Part shown: piece by piece, positions 26,890-35,203 of the stretch
How the letters are laid out: every line of letters starts with the position of its first letter
Numbering within the stretch: the first letter of the stretch is position 1
From: Methanococcoides vulcani
GTDB lineage: Archaea > Halobacteriota > Methanosarcinia > Methanosarcinales > Methanosarcinaceae
Assembly: GCF_900111645.1 (NCBI RefSeq)
Contig: NZ_FOHQ01000008.1
Location: 1-64,000 of the forward strand
Reading direction: 5' to 3'
DNA length: 64,000 nucleotides
Notes under the pieces: model-generated
Seen by the model: the letters and a program-made list of their open reading frames with translations, nothing else
Databases searched by the model: none
What the model was told of the DNA's origin: nothing
Position numbers and translations under genes: made by a program

Positions 26890-27153
26890 ATGACTCTATC
26901 GAAACCAGATGATCTTGAACGGATTCCGGGTGTTGGGAGCAAGATAGCTCAGGAGCTACGGGGTCTGGGCATTCATTCAATTGAGGATTTGAAGGGAAAG
27001 AATCCCGAGGAGCTTTACTTCAAGCTTTCCACCCGAAAAGGAACGTATGTCGATAGATGCGTACTCTATGTATTTCGCTGTGCTGTGTACTATGCTTCAA
27101 ACAAGGACCATGATCCTGAACTATTGAAATGGTGGAACTGGAAGGATGTATGA
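26890..27153 (+). CDS. Helix-hairpin-helix small protein (Cdd1-like)
   Basis: 87 residues, the length of the 'pathogenicity locus' Cdd1 family. It carries one helix-hairpin-helix (LERIPGVGSKIAQELRGLGI, 9-28) and the family-typical tail DRCVLYVFRCAVYYAS...WWNWKD. Helix-hairpin-helix proteins bind nucleic acid nonspecifically; the function is unknown. It follows the VOC gene by 30 bases on the same strand, so the two may share a transcript. Confidence 0.82.
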   Translation: MTLSKPDDLERIPGVGSKIAQELRGLGIHSIEDLKGKNPEELYFKLSTRKGTYVDRCVLYVFRCAVYYASNKDHDPELLKWWNWKDV

Positions 27154-27171
27154 AATCTCTTGCAGCTTTCA

Positions 27172-27384
27172 CCAGTGCATGGACATTTTCAGAAGGAGCA
27201 TTCGTTGGACATTCACATCTAATTCCTGTTCATCAATATTGTTAGCTTACTTGCCAATGTAAACAACTCCATTAGCATGAACACACTTCCTCCCAAGAAC
27301 TCCAATCTCACCATCGAACTCATGCTCAGTATGTTCCACATAATGCATAATTGTCCTGCCACACCTTTTTATCAAGGTTCTGTC
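27172..27384 (-). pseudogene. Decayed gene fragment D (paired with fragment F at 44.3 kb)
   Basis: In one frame: RTLIKRCGRTIMHYVEHTEH, a GEIGVLGRK segment and a VVYIGK end with a TAA, after which the same frame continues ANNIDEQELDVNVQRM to TGA. It resembles fragment F at 44298-44396 (RCPIMQYRKHPKHKFSGEVG, then ILERK). The TAA probably replaces GAA. I do not recognise the family. It is on the same strand as the Cas1-like fragments and may come from the same mobile element. Confidence 0.45.
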
Positions 27385-27447
27385 TATTATTTTATTGGAG
27401 TATATCTCGTATCATCCTACAGAGTTATTAAAAATATGGAGTGAAGC

Positions 27448-28842
27448 ATGAAGGTCGCATATTTATTAACATGGACACTGGTCTTACTTTTTGTCCTGAT
27501 AACACAAAATGGTGCAGCATCCGAGCATGATTCGGATAGTTGCTTGGACTGTCACACCTCTATAGGCAAGTTTCCGGCGATAATAGATGACTGGAAGAAC
27601 AGTAAACATGCAGAATATGGTGTGTCATGTGGGGACTGTCACATTGCTGATCCTGCTGACCCCGATGCCACGGCGCACATGGGATCTTACATCTCGCCTG
27701 TGGTATCAGCAAGTGATTGTGGATCCTGTCATGTCGCAGAGTTCGAAGAGAACACTCGGAGTTTGCATGCTCTTGGTGCCAAATACTATGAACTGGATTT
27801 TGACAATGAGGGATTACCATATCTTGAAAGCAAAATAGCAGTTGATGGAGAGACAATTGTAAACCATGATGCTACGGTTAACGGCTGTCAGGCATGCCAT
27901 GGTACTAACATGACCGGAAAGAGTACAGATGACCCCAGCGTATGGCCAAATAATGGGATTGGTAGAATAAATCCGGATGGCAGCCTTGGATCGTGTGCCT
28001 CCTGTCACACACGTCATCTATTCTCAGTGGAAGAAGCACGAAAACCTGAGTCGTGTGAACAATGCCATCTCGGACCGGACCATCCCCAAGCCGAAATATT
28101 CTTTGAATCGAAGCATGGAAGCATCTATAATACCGAAGGCGATGAATGGAACTGGGATTATGAGGAATGGGTGGCTGGAGAGGATTATAGGACACCTACC
28201 TGTGCTGTCTGTCATATGTCGGGAACAGATGAACTAGATCCTACTCATGATGTGAGTTCACGTCTTTCATGGGAACTTGAGACTCCGATATCCAGACGTA
28301 CTGACAACACAGCAAATGTACTTGGAACCTCCATCAGCGATGGGTCTACGTGGCAGGAAAAGCGTGATCGAATGTATTCAGTGTGTGAACAGTGCCACTC
28401 AGATGACTGGATTGCAAACTACTACGAAAATGCAGATACTGCTGTCGAGTTATATAACAGGAAATACACAGATTCAAAATTGATCGTTGAAGAGCTGAGA
28501 GAAGAAGGATTACTGACCGAGCAGGACTTTGATGAGCCGATCGAATTCAAAATATATGAGATGTGGCATCATGAGGGTAGGCGTGCAAGAATGGGGGCAT
28601 TCATGCTAGGTCCGGATTTTGTCCAGTGGCATGGTTTCTATGAGCTCCTGAAGGATAAAGCTGAACTTGAAGAAATGGCAGAACAGATCAGGCTCAATGC
28701 CGAACTAGAGTCCCAGCTTGGAACTGAAGGAACTTCTACAGGAAACGATGTGGATACTTCCAGCTTGCCAGGATTCAAGGCTCTGTTTGCAATTGCATGC
28801 ATATTTGGTGCCGTATTCGTATCTTTAAGAAAGAGAGGTTGA
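27448..28842 (+). CDS. Octaheme cytochrome c, hydroxylamine oxidoreductase-like, PGF-CTERM anchored
   Basis: 464 residues with a signal peptide (1-24) and exactly eight CxxCH heme sites (CLDCH, CGDCH, CGSCH, CQACH, CASCH, CEQCH, CAVCH, CEQCH). Spacing and the region YEMWHHEGRRARMGAF...FVQWHGFYELLK match the octaheme HAO/hydroxylamine-reductase family. The C-terminus has LPGF, a hydrophobic segment (ALFAIACIFGAVFVSL) and RKRG: a PGF-CTERM sorting signal for archaeosortase and S-layer or lipid anchoring. It should act outside the cell in nitrite/hydroxylamine chemistry or electron transfer. Whether the catalytic heme has the HAO cross-linking Tyr must be tested by alignment. Cytochrome maturation genes are not in the window. 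Confidence 0.88.
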   Translation: MKVAYLLTWTLVLLFVLITQNGAASEHDSDSCLDCHTSIGKFPAIIDDWKNSKHAEYGVSCGDCHIADPADPDATAHMGSYISPVVSASDCGSCHVAEFEENTRSLHALGAKYYELDFDNEGLPYLESKIAVDGETIVNHDATVNGCQACHGTNMTGKSTDDPSVWPNNGIGRINPDGSLGSCASCHTRHLFSVEEARKPESCEQCHLGPDHPQAEIFFESKHGSIYNTEGDEWNWDYEEWVAGEDYRTPTCAVCHMSGTDELDPTHDVSSRLSWELETPISRRTDNTANVLGTSISDGSTWQEKRDRMYSVCEQCHSDDWIANYYENADTAVELYNRKYTDSKLIVEELREEGLLTEQDFDEPIEFKIYEMWHHEGRRARMGAFMLGPDFVQWHGFYELLKDKAELEEMAEQIRLNAELESQLGTEGTSTGNDVDTSSLPGFKALFAIACIFGAVFVSLRKRG

Positions 28843-28926
28843 TGCCTTATCACTAAATAGCTCTGTAGAAAGCCTACTATTATTAAAATTTATAATTATA
28901 ACCGAGGATTTCTGCGGAGTATTTTT

Positions 28927-29163
28927 TTATTCATGTTTGTTCCTAATGTCCATACCTTTTCTTATTGCTTCATTAAAGGCCTGTGTACAGCATTTTCCAG
29001 TAGAGTTCTCGACCTTGCATTGTGATCAAATCTTTCCGTTGATTGAGACAATGATATCTTTCATGTTGTCAAGTCTCTTATTGACCACAGTCTCAATTAC
29101 CTGATCTTCAATTATGTTATTGCAACCGCTTAAAAAAAGTAACCTCAAGCTTAGGATGAACAT
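28927..29163 (-). pseudogene. Small Cys-containing lipoprotein gene with an in-frame TGA
   Basis: From ATG 29163 the frame encodes MFILSLRLLFLSGC (a lipobox-type signal) and 30 more residues, then TGA at 29026-29028, then 32 further residues with three cysteines (SQCKVENSTGKCC...) to TAA at 28927. Both sides of the TGA have protein-like composition. It lies 25 bases after the 29189-30871 gene on the same strand. It may be a nonsense-mutated gene or a recoded codon; Sec is not known in this lineage. I recognise no family. Confidence 0.5.
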
Positions 29164-29188
29164 AAAAAAAGATTAGAAGGATTGTTTA

Positions 29189-30871
29189 TCAATCCTTCCT
29201 TCTGTAAATAACATACCCTGCCAGCAGCCCACCGATTGCCAGCAGCCCACCGATTGCTGGAAGCATGCTGGATCCTGAAGTTGCTTCAACTTCTTCCTGT
29301 GATTCATGGGTTTCTTCAACAACTTCTTCTTCGGAAGATTCCTCATCAGGAACTACTACGGTTGCATTATTGGTAGCATCTGAACCGGAAGCTGTATTCT
29401 CTTCCTCCTCTTCAGTTTCTTCCTGAATTGGTATGATTTCCGCAGTGCCAGCGCCTCCAGAGGAACCGCCTCCAGTGCCAACATTATTGACAGTGATACT
29501 AATTATCTCCGAATCATTCAGGATACCATCGGAAACAGTAAAGTTAACCGAATAAACTCCAGACTGGGAATCGGAAGGTGTCCACGAAAATGCACCTGTA
29601 CTGTCATTCAATGTAGCACCTGTTGGAAGATTGTCGGAAGTATAGATGAGAATGTCGCCGGAGTTAACATCATTGGCAGTGACCGTGAAGGTTAGTGGGT
29701 TATTCTCATTAACACTTTTATCACCGATTGGGGACAGCACAGGAGCGTAGTTTTCGTTTACCTTAACAAGCCACATGTCATTATCTGCACCAGTCTCTGC
29801 GGTACCGGCTACAATATACCCGTCGGAGGTCTGCTGGACAGAATATGCATAATCATGATTACCGCCGTCAAAGGTAATATTCCAGTCCTCGGAACCTGTG
29901 GAGTCGGTCTTAACAAGCCACATGTCCCGATTTGCCTCATTCTCTGTGTAACCGGCTACAATATACCCGTCGTCGGAGGTCTGCTGGACAGAATATGCCC
30001 CATCATCTTCAACGCCGCCGTCAAAGGTAACATTCCAGACCTCGGAACCTGTGGAGTCGGTCTTAACAAGCCACATGTCCCGATCTGCGCTATTGTTTGT
30101 GTAACCGGTCACAATATACCCGTCGTCGGAGGTTTGCTGGACAGAATATGAATAATCATCATAACCGCCGTCAAAGGTAACATTCCAGACCTCGGAACCT
30201 GTGGAGTCGGTCTTAACAAGCCATATGTCATAACTTGTACCACTATATGTGGTACCGGCTACAATATACCCGTCGTCGGAGGTTTGCTGGACAGATCTTG
30301 CATAATCATCATCACCGCCGTCAAAGGTAACATTCCAGTCCTCGGAACCTGTGGAGTCGGTCTTAACAAGTAATATGTCCCAATCTGCGCTACTATTTGT
30401 GTAACCGGTCACAATATACCCGTCGTCAGAGGTCTGCTGGAGAGAAGTTGCATAATCAGAAGATCCACTATCAAAGGTAACATTCCAGACCTCGGAACCG
30501 GTGAGATTTGTCTTAACAAGCCACATGTCCCGATCTGCGCCAGTCTCTGTGGTACCGGCTACAATATACCCGTCTAAGGTCTGCTGGACAGAATATATAA
30601 TATCGTCATCAGTAACGCCGCAGTTAAAGGTAACATTCCAGACCTCGGAACCTGTGGAGTCGGTCTTAACAAGCCACATGTCATTATTTGCGCTATTATT
30701 TGTGTAACCGGCTACAATATATCCGTCGGAGGTCTGCTGGACAGAATTTGCTATATCATCATTACCGGCATCAAAGATAACATTCCAATCCTCAACAACT
30801 CCCTCGGCGGCTGAAGCTCCCGTGGTCACTAACGTTAAAAGTACTACTAAAATCATTACATATATTTTCAT
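29189..30871 (-). CDS. Repeat-rich surface protein with Ig-like domain
   Basis: 560 residues with a signal peptide (1-22). Seven tandem repeats of about 50 residues follow, each of the form WNVTFDGG...DDYAYSVQQTSDDGYIVAG, then DMWLVKTDSTGSE. A cadherin/He_PIG-like Ig domain is at about 375-465 (YAPVLSPIGDKSVNENNPLTF). Then come an acidic linker and a C-terminal membrane anchor (LLAIGGLLAGYVIYRRKD). The repeats form a beta-propeller in related proteins. The roughly 150-bp DNA repeats are almost identical in places, so copy number may vary. ATG 30871 follows GGGGG; the longer frame from TTG 30892 is not needed. The function is probably cell-surface adhesion (inference). Confidence 0.82.
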   Translation of the reverse strand: MKIYVMILVVLLTLVTTGASAAEGVVEDWNVIFDAGNDDIANSVQQTSDGYIVAGYTNNSANNDMWLVKTDSTGSEVWNVTFNCGVTDDDIIYSVQQTLDGYIVAGTTETGADRDMWLVKTNLTGSEVWNVTFDSGSSDYATSLQQTSDDGYIVTGYTNSSADWDILLVKTDSTGSEDWNVTFDGGDDDYARSVQQTSDDGYIVAGTTYSGTSYDIWLVKTDSTGSEVWNVTFDGGYDDYSYSVQQTSDDGYIVTGYTNNSADRDMWLVKTDSTGSEVWNVTFDGGVEDDGAYSVQQTSDDGYIVAGYTENEANRDMWLVKTDSTGSEDWNITFDGGNHDYAYSVQQTSDGYIVAGTAETGADNDMWLVKVNENYAPVLSPIGDKSVNENNPLTFTVTANDVNSGDILIYTSDNLPTGATLNDSTGAFSWTPSDSQSGVYSVNFTVSDGILNDSEIISITVNNVGTGGGSSGGAGTAEIIPIQEETEEEEENTASGSDATNNATVVVPDEESSEEEVVEETHESQEEVEATSGSSMLPAIGGLLAIGGLLAGYVIYRRKD

Positions 30872-31090
30872 TTGAATAATTCCCCCAAACAAATATCTTC
30901 GTTTATTTTATTTAAGTATTGGTGTTAGCATATATTGGTCAATCGCAGGATATCGGTAACAGATTTTTGCAGCACGAAAATATGGGAGAAAATCATGGAT
31001 TGATGCAATAGAGGGATAATCAGCAAATCAGCGTCTGCTTCAAATCTATGAATTCAGTTTCAAACCTTAAAAAATGGGAAAGTAAAATGG

Positions 31091-31954
31091 TTAGACTCTA
31101 ATCAGCCCAAGCAAACCCAAAGTATAGAACAATAATAACAAAAGTGCGGCAGTTGCCTCTCTTTTTGTCCATTCTTTCTCTCCGTTTACAAGTCCTTTCA
31201 ATGCGGATATGTAACTTATGAGTTGATCATTTTCATGATATTTTGCTTTCCTTGCTTCTTTTACCTCGGCGATCGACAGGCATATCCAAAGAAGGAATAC
31301 GTATCCTGCCATCAGGGAAAGTAATGAAAAATCCGGATGTGACCATGTTCCAAGTGTTTCTCCTGCAATTTCATTAAGGACTGTGAAGAATCCTGTAAAG
31401 TAGGCAAGTCTTAACAGGTTGAAATTTCTAAACAGCATAAATGAAATTATGAATTTAATAGATATGATTAGAGGATTCTTTGTCAGATCAAAGAATGTGT
31501 AGTCTGCCAGTATAAGCAGAACAAAACTTAAGATGACAAAATGATCTGTAAAATGGAACCATTTCGATCTTGAATATTGTTTTTCGAATATCTTCCAGAG
31601 ATTGTAAGATGACCAGAATATTGTTCCATACCCGGGCAATATCCAGATCGGAACATTTCCTATTGCACCATTGAGGTATGTGAAATATCCGTATTGTACG
31701 CCCAATAATTCATTTATGAACCCAAAAACGGATGCTATCACAAGGAACGTTTTTCCTTCGATCTTGCTGTTCTTCCAAAAAATGATCCATAATACAGAGA
31801 GTATAATTGCAGGAGCAAATTCATCTTTTGTCCGGATATAATATGCAAGAATGCCAAGTATTGTAAAAAGCATGAACAGACAAAAGTATAATGGAGTATT
31901 GACAAGTATTCTGCTTTTGTTTTCAATATATCTCAGGGGGACTAATCCATTCAT
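31091..31954 (-). CDS. Polytopic membrane protein of unknown function
   Basis: 287 residues with about eight hydrophobic segments. The block NELLGVQYGYFTYLNGAIGNVPIWILPGYG is split by charged residues and resembles the E-G-x-G-Y-x-Y...P pattern of CruF/carotenoid-biosynthesis-like or DUF422-type membrane proteins, but I cannot assign it. AAGGAG lies nine bases before ATG 31954. No neighbouring carotenoid gene supports a function. Confidence 0.65.
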   Translation of the reverse strand: MNGLVPLRYIENKSRILVNTPLYFCLFMLFTILGILAYYIRTKDEFAPAIILSVLWIIFWKNSKIEGKTFLVIASVFGFINELLGVQYGYFTYLNGAIGNVPIWILPGYGTIFWSSYNLWKIFEKQYSRSKWFHFTDHFVILSFVLLILADYTFFDLTKNPLIISIKFIISFMLFRNFNLLRLAYFTGFFTVLNEIAGETLGTWSHPDFSLLSLMAGYVFLLWICLSIAEVKEARKAKYHENDQLISYISALKGLVNGEKEWTKREATAALLLLLFYTLGLLGLIRV

Positions 31955-32110
31955 AAACAGAACTCCTTGATCTTACACCAATGTTCATTTCATTTTTTGT
32001 TCAAATAATAATTTTAACAAGTTGAAATAGATCATCTGTTAATGTTTCTAATTATGTTGTGCCTTTAAAGGTGATTGGAGGGAGCGTCAGGCATATCGAT
32101 AGCTATCTCC

Positions 32111-32194
32111 CCAATTTACCAGCCTTTATCTCACATGAGCGTTGAAAGCAAATGGCTTATCACTAATGGTATTCTGCTTCATGCAATGTAACAC
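32111..32194 (-). pseudogene. Cas1-like C-terminal fragment, copy E
   Basis: About 28 codons: LHCMKQNTISDKPFAFNAHV, then an in-frame TAA, then a W-containing end in the same frame. It is shorter and more decayed than copy B, with the same orientation. Together with copy B it flanks the single zinc-ribbon gene 32216-32485. Confidence 0.5.
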
Positions 32195-32215
32195 TAATAA
32201 AGTAAAATTTAAGAA

Positions 32216-32485
32216 TTACTTCCATCTCTTTAATTTTGGAATATTCTGTTGGCTCAGTTTTTTTGCTTCTTCCAGAGGCATAATTCCATATTCATCCATT
32301 GCTTTGGAACATAGGTCGATCATTTCTTCCAAAGTAATGTCAGGTTGTGTGAATTCGCCATTCTGGTAGCAATAATTGCAATATTCTTCACTCTTTGACC
32401 TATCGACATTAGTTCCAAAATCTTCGTCCTTCCCAAAAGGCATTCCACAACTCTGGCAAAAGACCATACCTTCCAGTTCTTCCAT
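32216..32485 (-). CDS. Small zinc-ribbon protein
   Basis: 89 residues with CQSCGMPF near the start and CNYCYQNGEF near residue 36: two CxxC pairs that would bind one zinc. It belongs to the 'putative zinc ribbon' type (PF12674-like) found in many archaea and bacteria. The helical second half (LEEMIDLCSKAMDEYG) has no known function. Copies E and B of the Cas1-like fragment lie on either side, within 25 and 100 bases. Confidence 0.8.
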   Translation of the reverse strand: MEELEGMVFCQSCGMPFGKDEDFGTNVDRSKSEEYCNYCYQNGEFTQPDITLEEMIDLCSKAMDEYGIMPLEEAKKLSQQNIPKLKRWK

Positions 32486-32582
32486 ATCCGTGTTTTACCC
32501 CTACTCCATTAGTTAAGTACCCATTTTATCATTGTACAGCAGACTATATCAATTCGACTGTAGAAAAATATGATACTTGGTC

Positions 32583-32946
32583 TTAACAACACCCTCTCCA
32601 ATTCTCCAAACGCTTCTGGACATGAGCATTGAGAGTAAATGGCTTATCACGAATGGCATTCTGCTTCATGTAATGCAAAGTACCCCTTAGAAAATCTCAT
32701 CTTCTTGCATTCAGCATAGGGCATATCAAGGATCTTCTTCCTCAACAGATCGAAATCATCCCTTTCACTCACATAAACAGGTTTCATGAACTCAACAACT
32801 TTCCTTTTCCCACCAAGATGATGGTTTAACTCTCTTGCCTTCAACAATAAAACAGACCTCCAAGAACTATTCTTCTCTCTATACTCGACCTTGCGGTTCA
32901 TCATAGAATTAAATTCATCAGTAACTTCCCTTGCTTCTGTTGGTCT
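32583..32946 (-). pseudogene. Cas1-like C-terminal fragment, copy B (best preserved)
   Basis: About 120 codons. One open segment has VTDEFNSMMNRKVEY, then WRSVLLLKARELNHHL, GKRKVVEFMKPVYV, then LRKKILDMPYAECKKMRFSK. A single extra G in a G-run (about 32688) shifts the frame, and the next frame continues TLHYMKQNAIRDKPFTLNAHV and a short W-containing end to TAA. The YR.KN...S.LLLKAREL...L.GKRK...F pattern matches the Cas1 C-terminal catalytic/helical region (for example Archaeoglobus Cas1). The last 45 residues are a C-terminal extension. There is no start; an in-frame TAA lies just upstream. Confidence 0.6.
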
Positions 32947-33067
32947 TTACCTCAATGAAAAGCTTTCAGTCCTCACAAAATACCCTGATACCATCGACCC
33001 ATATAGCTCAGAAAAATGATGAGAGGTTTTTTATACACATAAAATCCTAAATATATTGGGGGTTTAA

Positions 33068-33979
33068 ATGCTCAGGTTGAGATTCCACGGCAGGGGTGGC
33101 CAGGGAGCAAAGGTTGCCAGCAGAGTACTCGGGACAGCCGCATTTCTGGACGGATACAATGCTCAGGATTTCCCATTGTATGGGGCTGAGAAAAGGGGGG
33201 CACCGATCACTGCCTTTACCCGCATATCCAGAGAGAACATCATGGAGCGGGGCGTAATATCAGAGCCGGATATTGTAATAGTTATGGACGAAACCCTCCT
33301 GTCAGATCCTCAGGCTATGCCGTTGTCAGGACTTAAAAAGGGTGGAATCATTTTTGTCAACACTCCCAATAGTCCTCTGGAAACCAAGGAAAGGTACAAT
33401 ATTGCAGATCATGTGATAACACTGGATATAACAAAGATCAGCCTTGATATGATCGGAAACCCCGTCCTCAGCGGCCTTGCAGCTGCTGTTGCCTCCAGGA
33501 TCGTCGGTATTGGAGAGGATGCTTTTAGGGGTGCCGTGGAAAAGGAGCTATCCGGGATCATATCGGACAGGGAGCTTTTAGTAAAAAATACAGAGGCTGC
33601 CCTTTATTGTTACAATGCCATCATGCCTGTCCAGATAAAAACTGCTGAGAGCATCCGGGAAGGGGAGAATGTTATCACCATACCTTTCGAAATTGCTCTT
33701 GTATCCAGTCCTGCCATAAATGCTACCGGCAATACCCCTTTGCGAAGAACGGGAAACTGGCGAGTATTCAGACCTGTCTGGGATTATGAAGTCTGCACCA
33801 GGTGCATGACCTGTGTTGCCAGGTGTCCTGATGGTTGTATCCATGTAAATGAAGACGGATATCCATACGCGGATTACGACAATTGTAAGGGATGTCTGAT
33901 ATGCGTAGAGGAATGTCCGGCAAAGGCCATCAATAAAGTGCGGGAGATGCATTCCCGCTCCGGAGAGGGGGATCGATAA
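33068..33979 (+). CDS. 2-oxoacid:ferredoxin oxidoreductase, fused gamma-delta subunit
   Basis: 303 residues. The N-terminal gamma domain (1-180: FHGRGGQGAKVASRVLG, LYGAEKRGAP) is fused to a delta-type ferredoxin domain (about 235-300) with two 4Fe-4S motifs, CTRCMTCVARCP and CKGCLICVEECP. GGGGGT precedes ATG 33068. The stop overlaps the alpha start (TAATG), so the three subunit genes are coupled. The delta domain passes electrons between TPP chemistry and ferredoxin. In methanogens such enzymes run mostly in the reductive carboxylation direction. Confidence 0.9.
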   Translation: MLRLRFHGRGGQGAKVASRVLGTAAFLDGYNAQDFPLYGAEKRGAPITAFTRISRENIMERGVISEPDIVIVMDETLLSDPQAMPLSGLKKGGIIFVNTPNSPLETKERYNIADHVITLDITKISLDMIGNPVLSGLAAAVASRIVGIGEDAFRGAVEKELSGIISDRELLVKNTEAALYCYNAIMPVQIKTAESIREGENVITIPFEIALVSSPAINATGNTPLRRTGNWRVFRPVWDYEVCTRCMTCVARCPDGCIHVNEDGYPYADYDNCKGCLICVEECPAKAINKVREMHSRSGEGDR

Positions 33980-35199
33980 TGGGAAAAGAGATGCTTACCG
34001 GTAACGGTGCCGCTGCCTGGGGAGTTCGGCTGGCAGAAGTGGATTATATTCCGGCCTATCCTATAACTCCCCAGACGGAGATCATCGAGACAATAGCAAA
34101 GTGGATATCCGAAGGGTCTATGGATGCGAGTTTTGTCACCATGGACTCGGAACATTCCATGGTTACGGCAGCAGGTGCTGCTTCAGCCACAGGGGTCAGG
34201 GTCTTCACAACCACATCCAGCCAGGGGCTGTTGTATGGTTTTGAGATGCTCTATACAGTGGCAGGATGGCGGGTCCCTCTGGTGATGGTCAATGTATCGA
34301 GGGGATTGTCCTCACCGATCACCCTGGGACCTGACCATAACGATATTCTGGCACTCAGGGATACGGGATTCTTACAGATACATTGCGAGACCTGCCAGGA
34401 GGTACTTGATTCGATCCTGATGGCGTACAAACTGGCAGAGGATGAACGGGTGCTCTTGCCGGTCATGGTGAACATGGACGGTTTTTACCTCTCATTTACC
34501 AGAGAAAACGTGGAGATCCCGGATGTAGGGACGGTCAGAAGTTTCCTGTCGGAATACCAGCCGGAACATGCCTTTTTCAAGGCAGGTCAGCCCATGGCCC
34601 AGGGAGTGGCGGTCCTTGGCGGAGAGTTCTATTCCTATTTCAAATACCAGATGCATCTTGCAAGTCAGAATGCACTGGATGTCTACAAGGAGGTGTGCGG
34701 TGAATTCGAAAAGAAATTTGACAGGAAATACGGCACCATTGAAGAATATATGCTGGAAGATGCCGAATATGTCCTTGTCATGACAAACTCTTTTTCCACC
34801 CTTGGGAAAGCTGCCGTGAAAAGAGCACGAGAGAAAGGGATCAAGGCAGGGTTATTGAGGCTGAGGGTCCTGAGACCATTTCCGGACCCTGATATAAAGA
34901 ATGCATTGAAAGGGAAAAAGGCTGTGGCTGTCATAGACCAGAACATCAGCGTAGGCAAGGGAGGGATCATCTATTCAGAGATAGGCGGTTGCCTGTTCAA
35001 TGAGAAAAACAGGCCCCTTTTGCTCTCTTTCATTGGAGGGCTTGGGGGGAAAAACATCAGTCAGGAAGAATTCGAGTTTATCTTTGACAAAATTGTCAGT
35101 GCAGTGGATACGGAAATTGTAGAGCCTCCTTATCTCTTGTATACGGAAAATGAGTGGAAAGATATGACAAAATTGAAAGAGACCGCAGGGAAGGAATAA
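33979..35199 (+). CDS. 2-oxoacid:ferredoxin oxidoreductase, alpha subunit
   Basis: 406 residues. The signature AYPITPQTEIIE near residue 27, DSEHSM near 55, and the second domain ending KVSVGKGGIIYSE-like (QNISVGKGGIIYSEI) are those of the pyruvate/2-oxoacid ferredoxin oxidoreductase alpha chain. It starts on the stop of the gamma-delta gene. It forms the catalytic core with the beta subunit. Which 2-oxoacid (pyruvate, branched-chain or aryl) is used cannot be told from motifs; the neighbouring acyl-CoA synthetase and amino-acid dehydrogenase suggest a non-acetyl acyl-CoA. Confidence 0.9.
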   Translation: MGKEMLTGNGAAAWGVRLAEVDYIPAYPITPQTEIIETIAKWISEGSMDASFVTMDSEHSMVTAAGAASATGVRVFTTTSSQGLLYGFEMLYTVAGWRVPLVMVNVSRGLSSPITLGPDHNDILALRDTGFLQIHCETCQEVLDSILMAYKLAEDERVLLPVMVNMDGFYLSFTRENVEIPDVGTVRSFLSEYQPEHAFFKAGQPMAQGVAVLGGEFYSYFKYQMHLASQNALDVYKEVCGEFEKKFDRKYGTIEEYMLEDAEYVLVMTNSFSTLGKAAVKRAREKGIKAGLLRLRVLRPFPDPDIKNALKGKKAVAVIDQNISVGKGGIIYSEIGGCLFNEKNRPLLLSFIGGLGGKNISQEEFEFIFDKIVSAVDTEIVEPPYLLYTENEWKDMTKLKETAGKE

Positions 35200-35203
35200 A
35201 GAT

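Noticed and set aside
29026-29028. TGA as selenocysteine
   Set aside because: Selenocysteine is not known in this methanogen lineage and I see no SECIS-like element; kept as an open question only.
29855-30151. Plus-strand ORFs opposite the repeat protein
   Set aside because: They are antisense shadows of the repeats and share the repeat period.
29189-30871. Regularly spaced repeats, considered as a CRISPR array
   Set aside because: Repeat period is about 150 bases, the units are coding in one long frame and there are no 30-40-base spacers. No CRISPR array was seen anywhere in the window.
32647-32904. 85-codon ORF in copy B as an intact small gene
   Set aside because: It begins in the middle of a Cas1-like domain and ends because of a one-base insertion; the true family frame continues.
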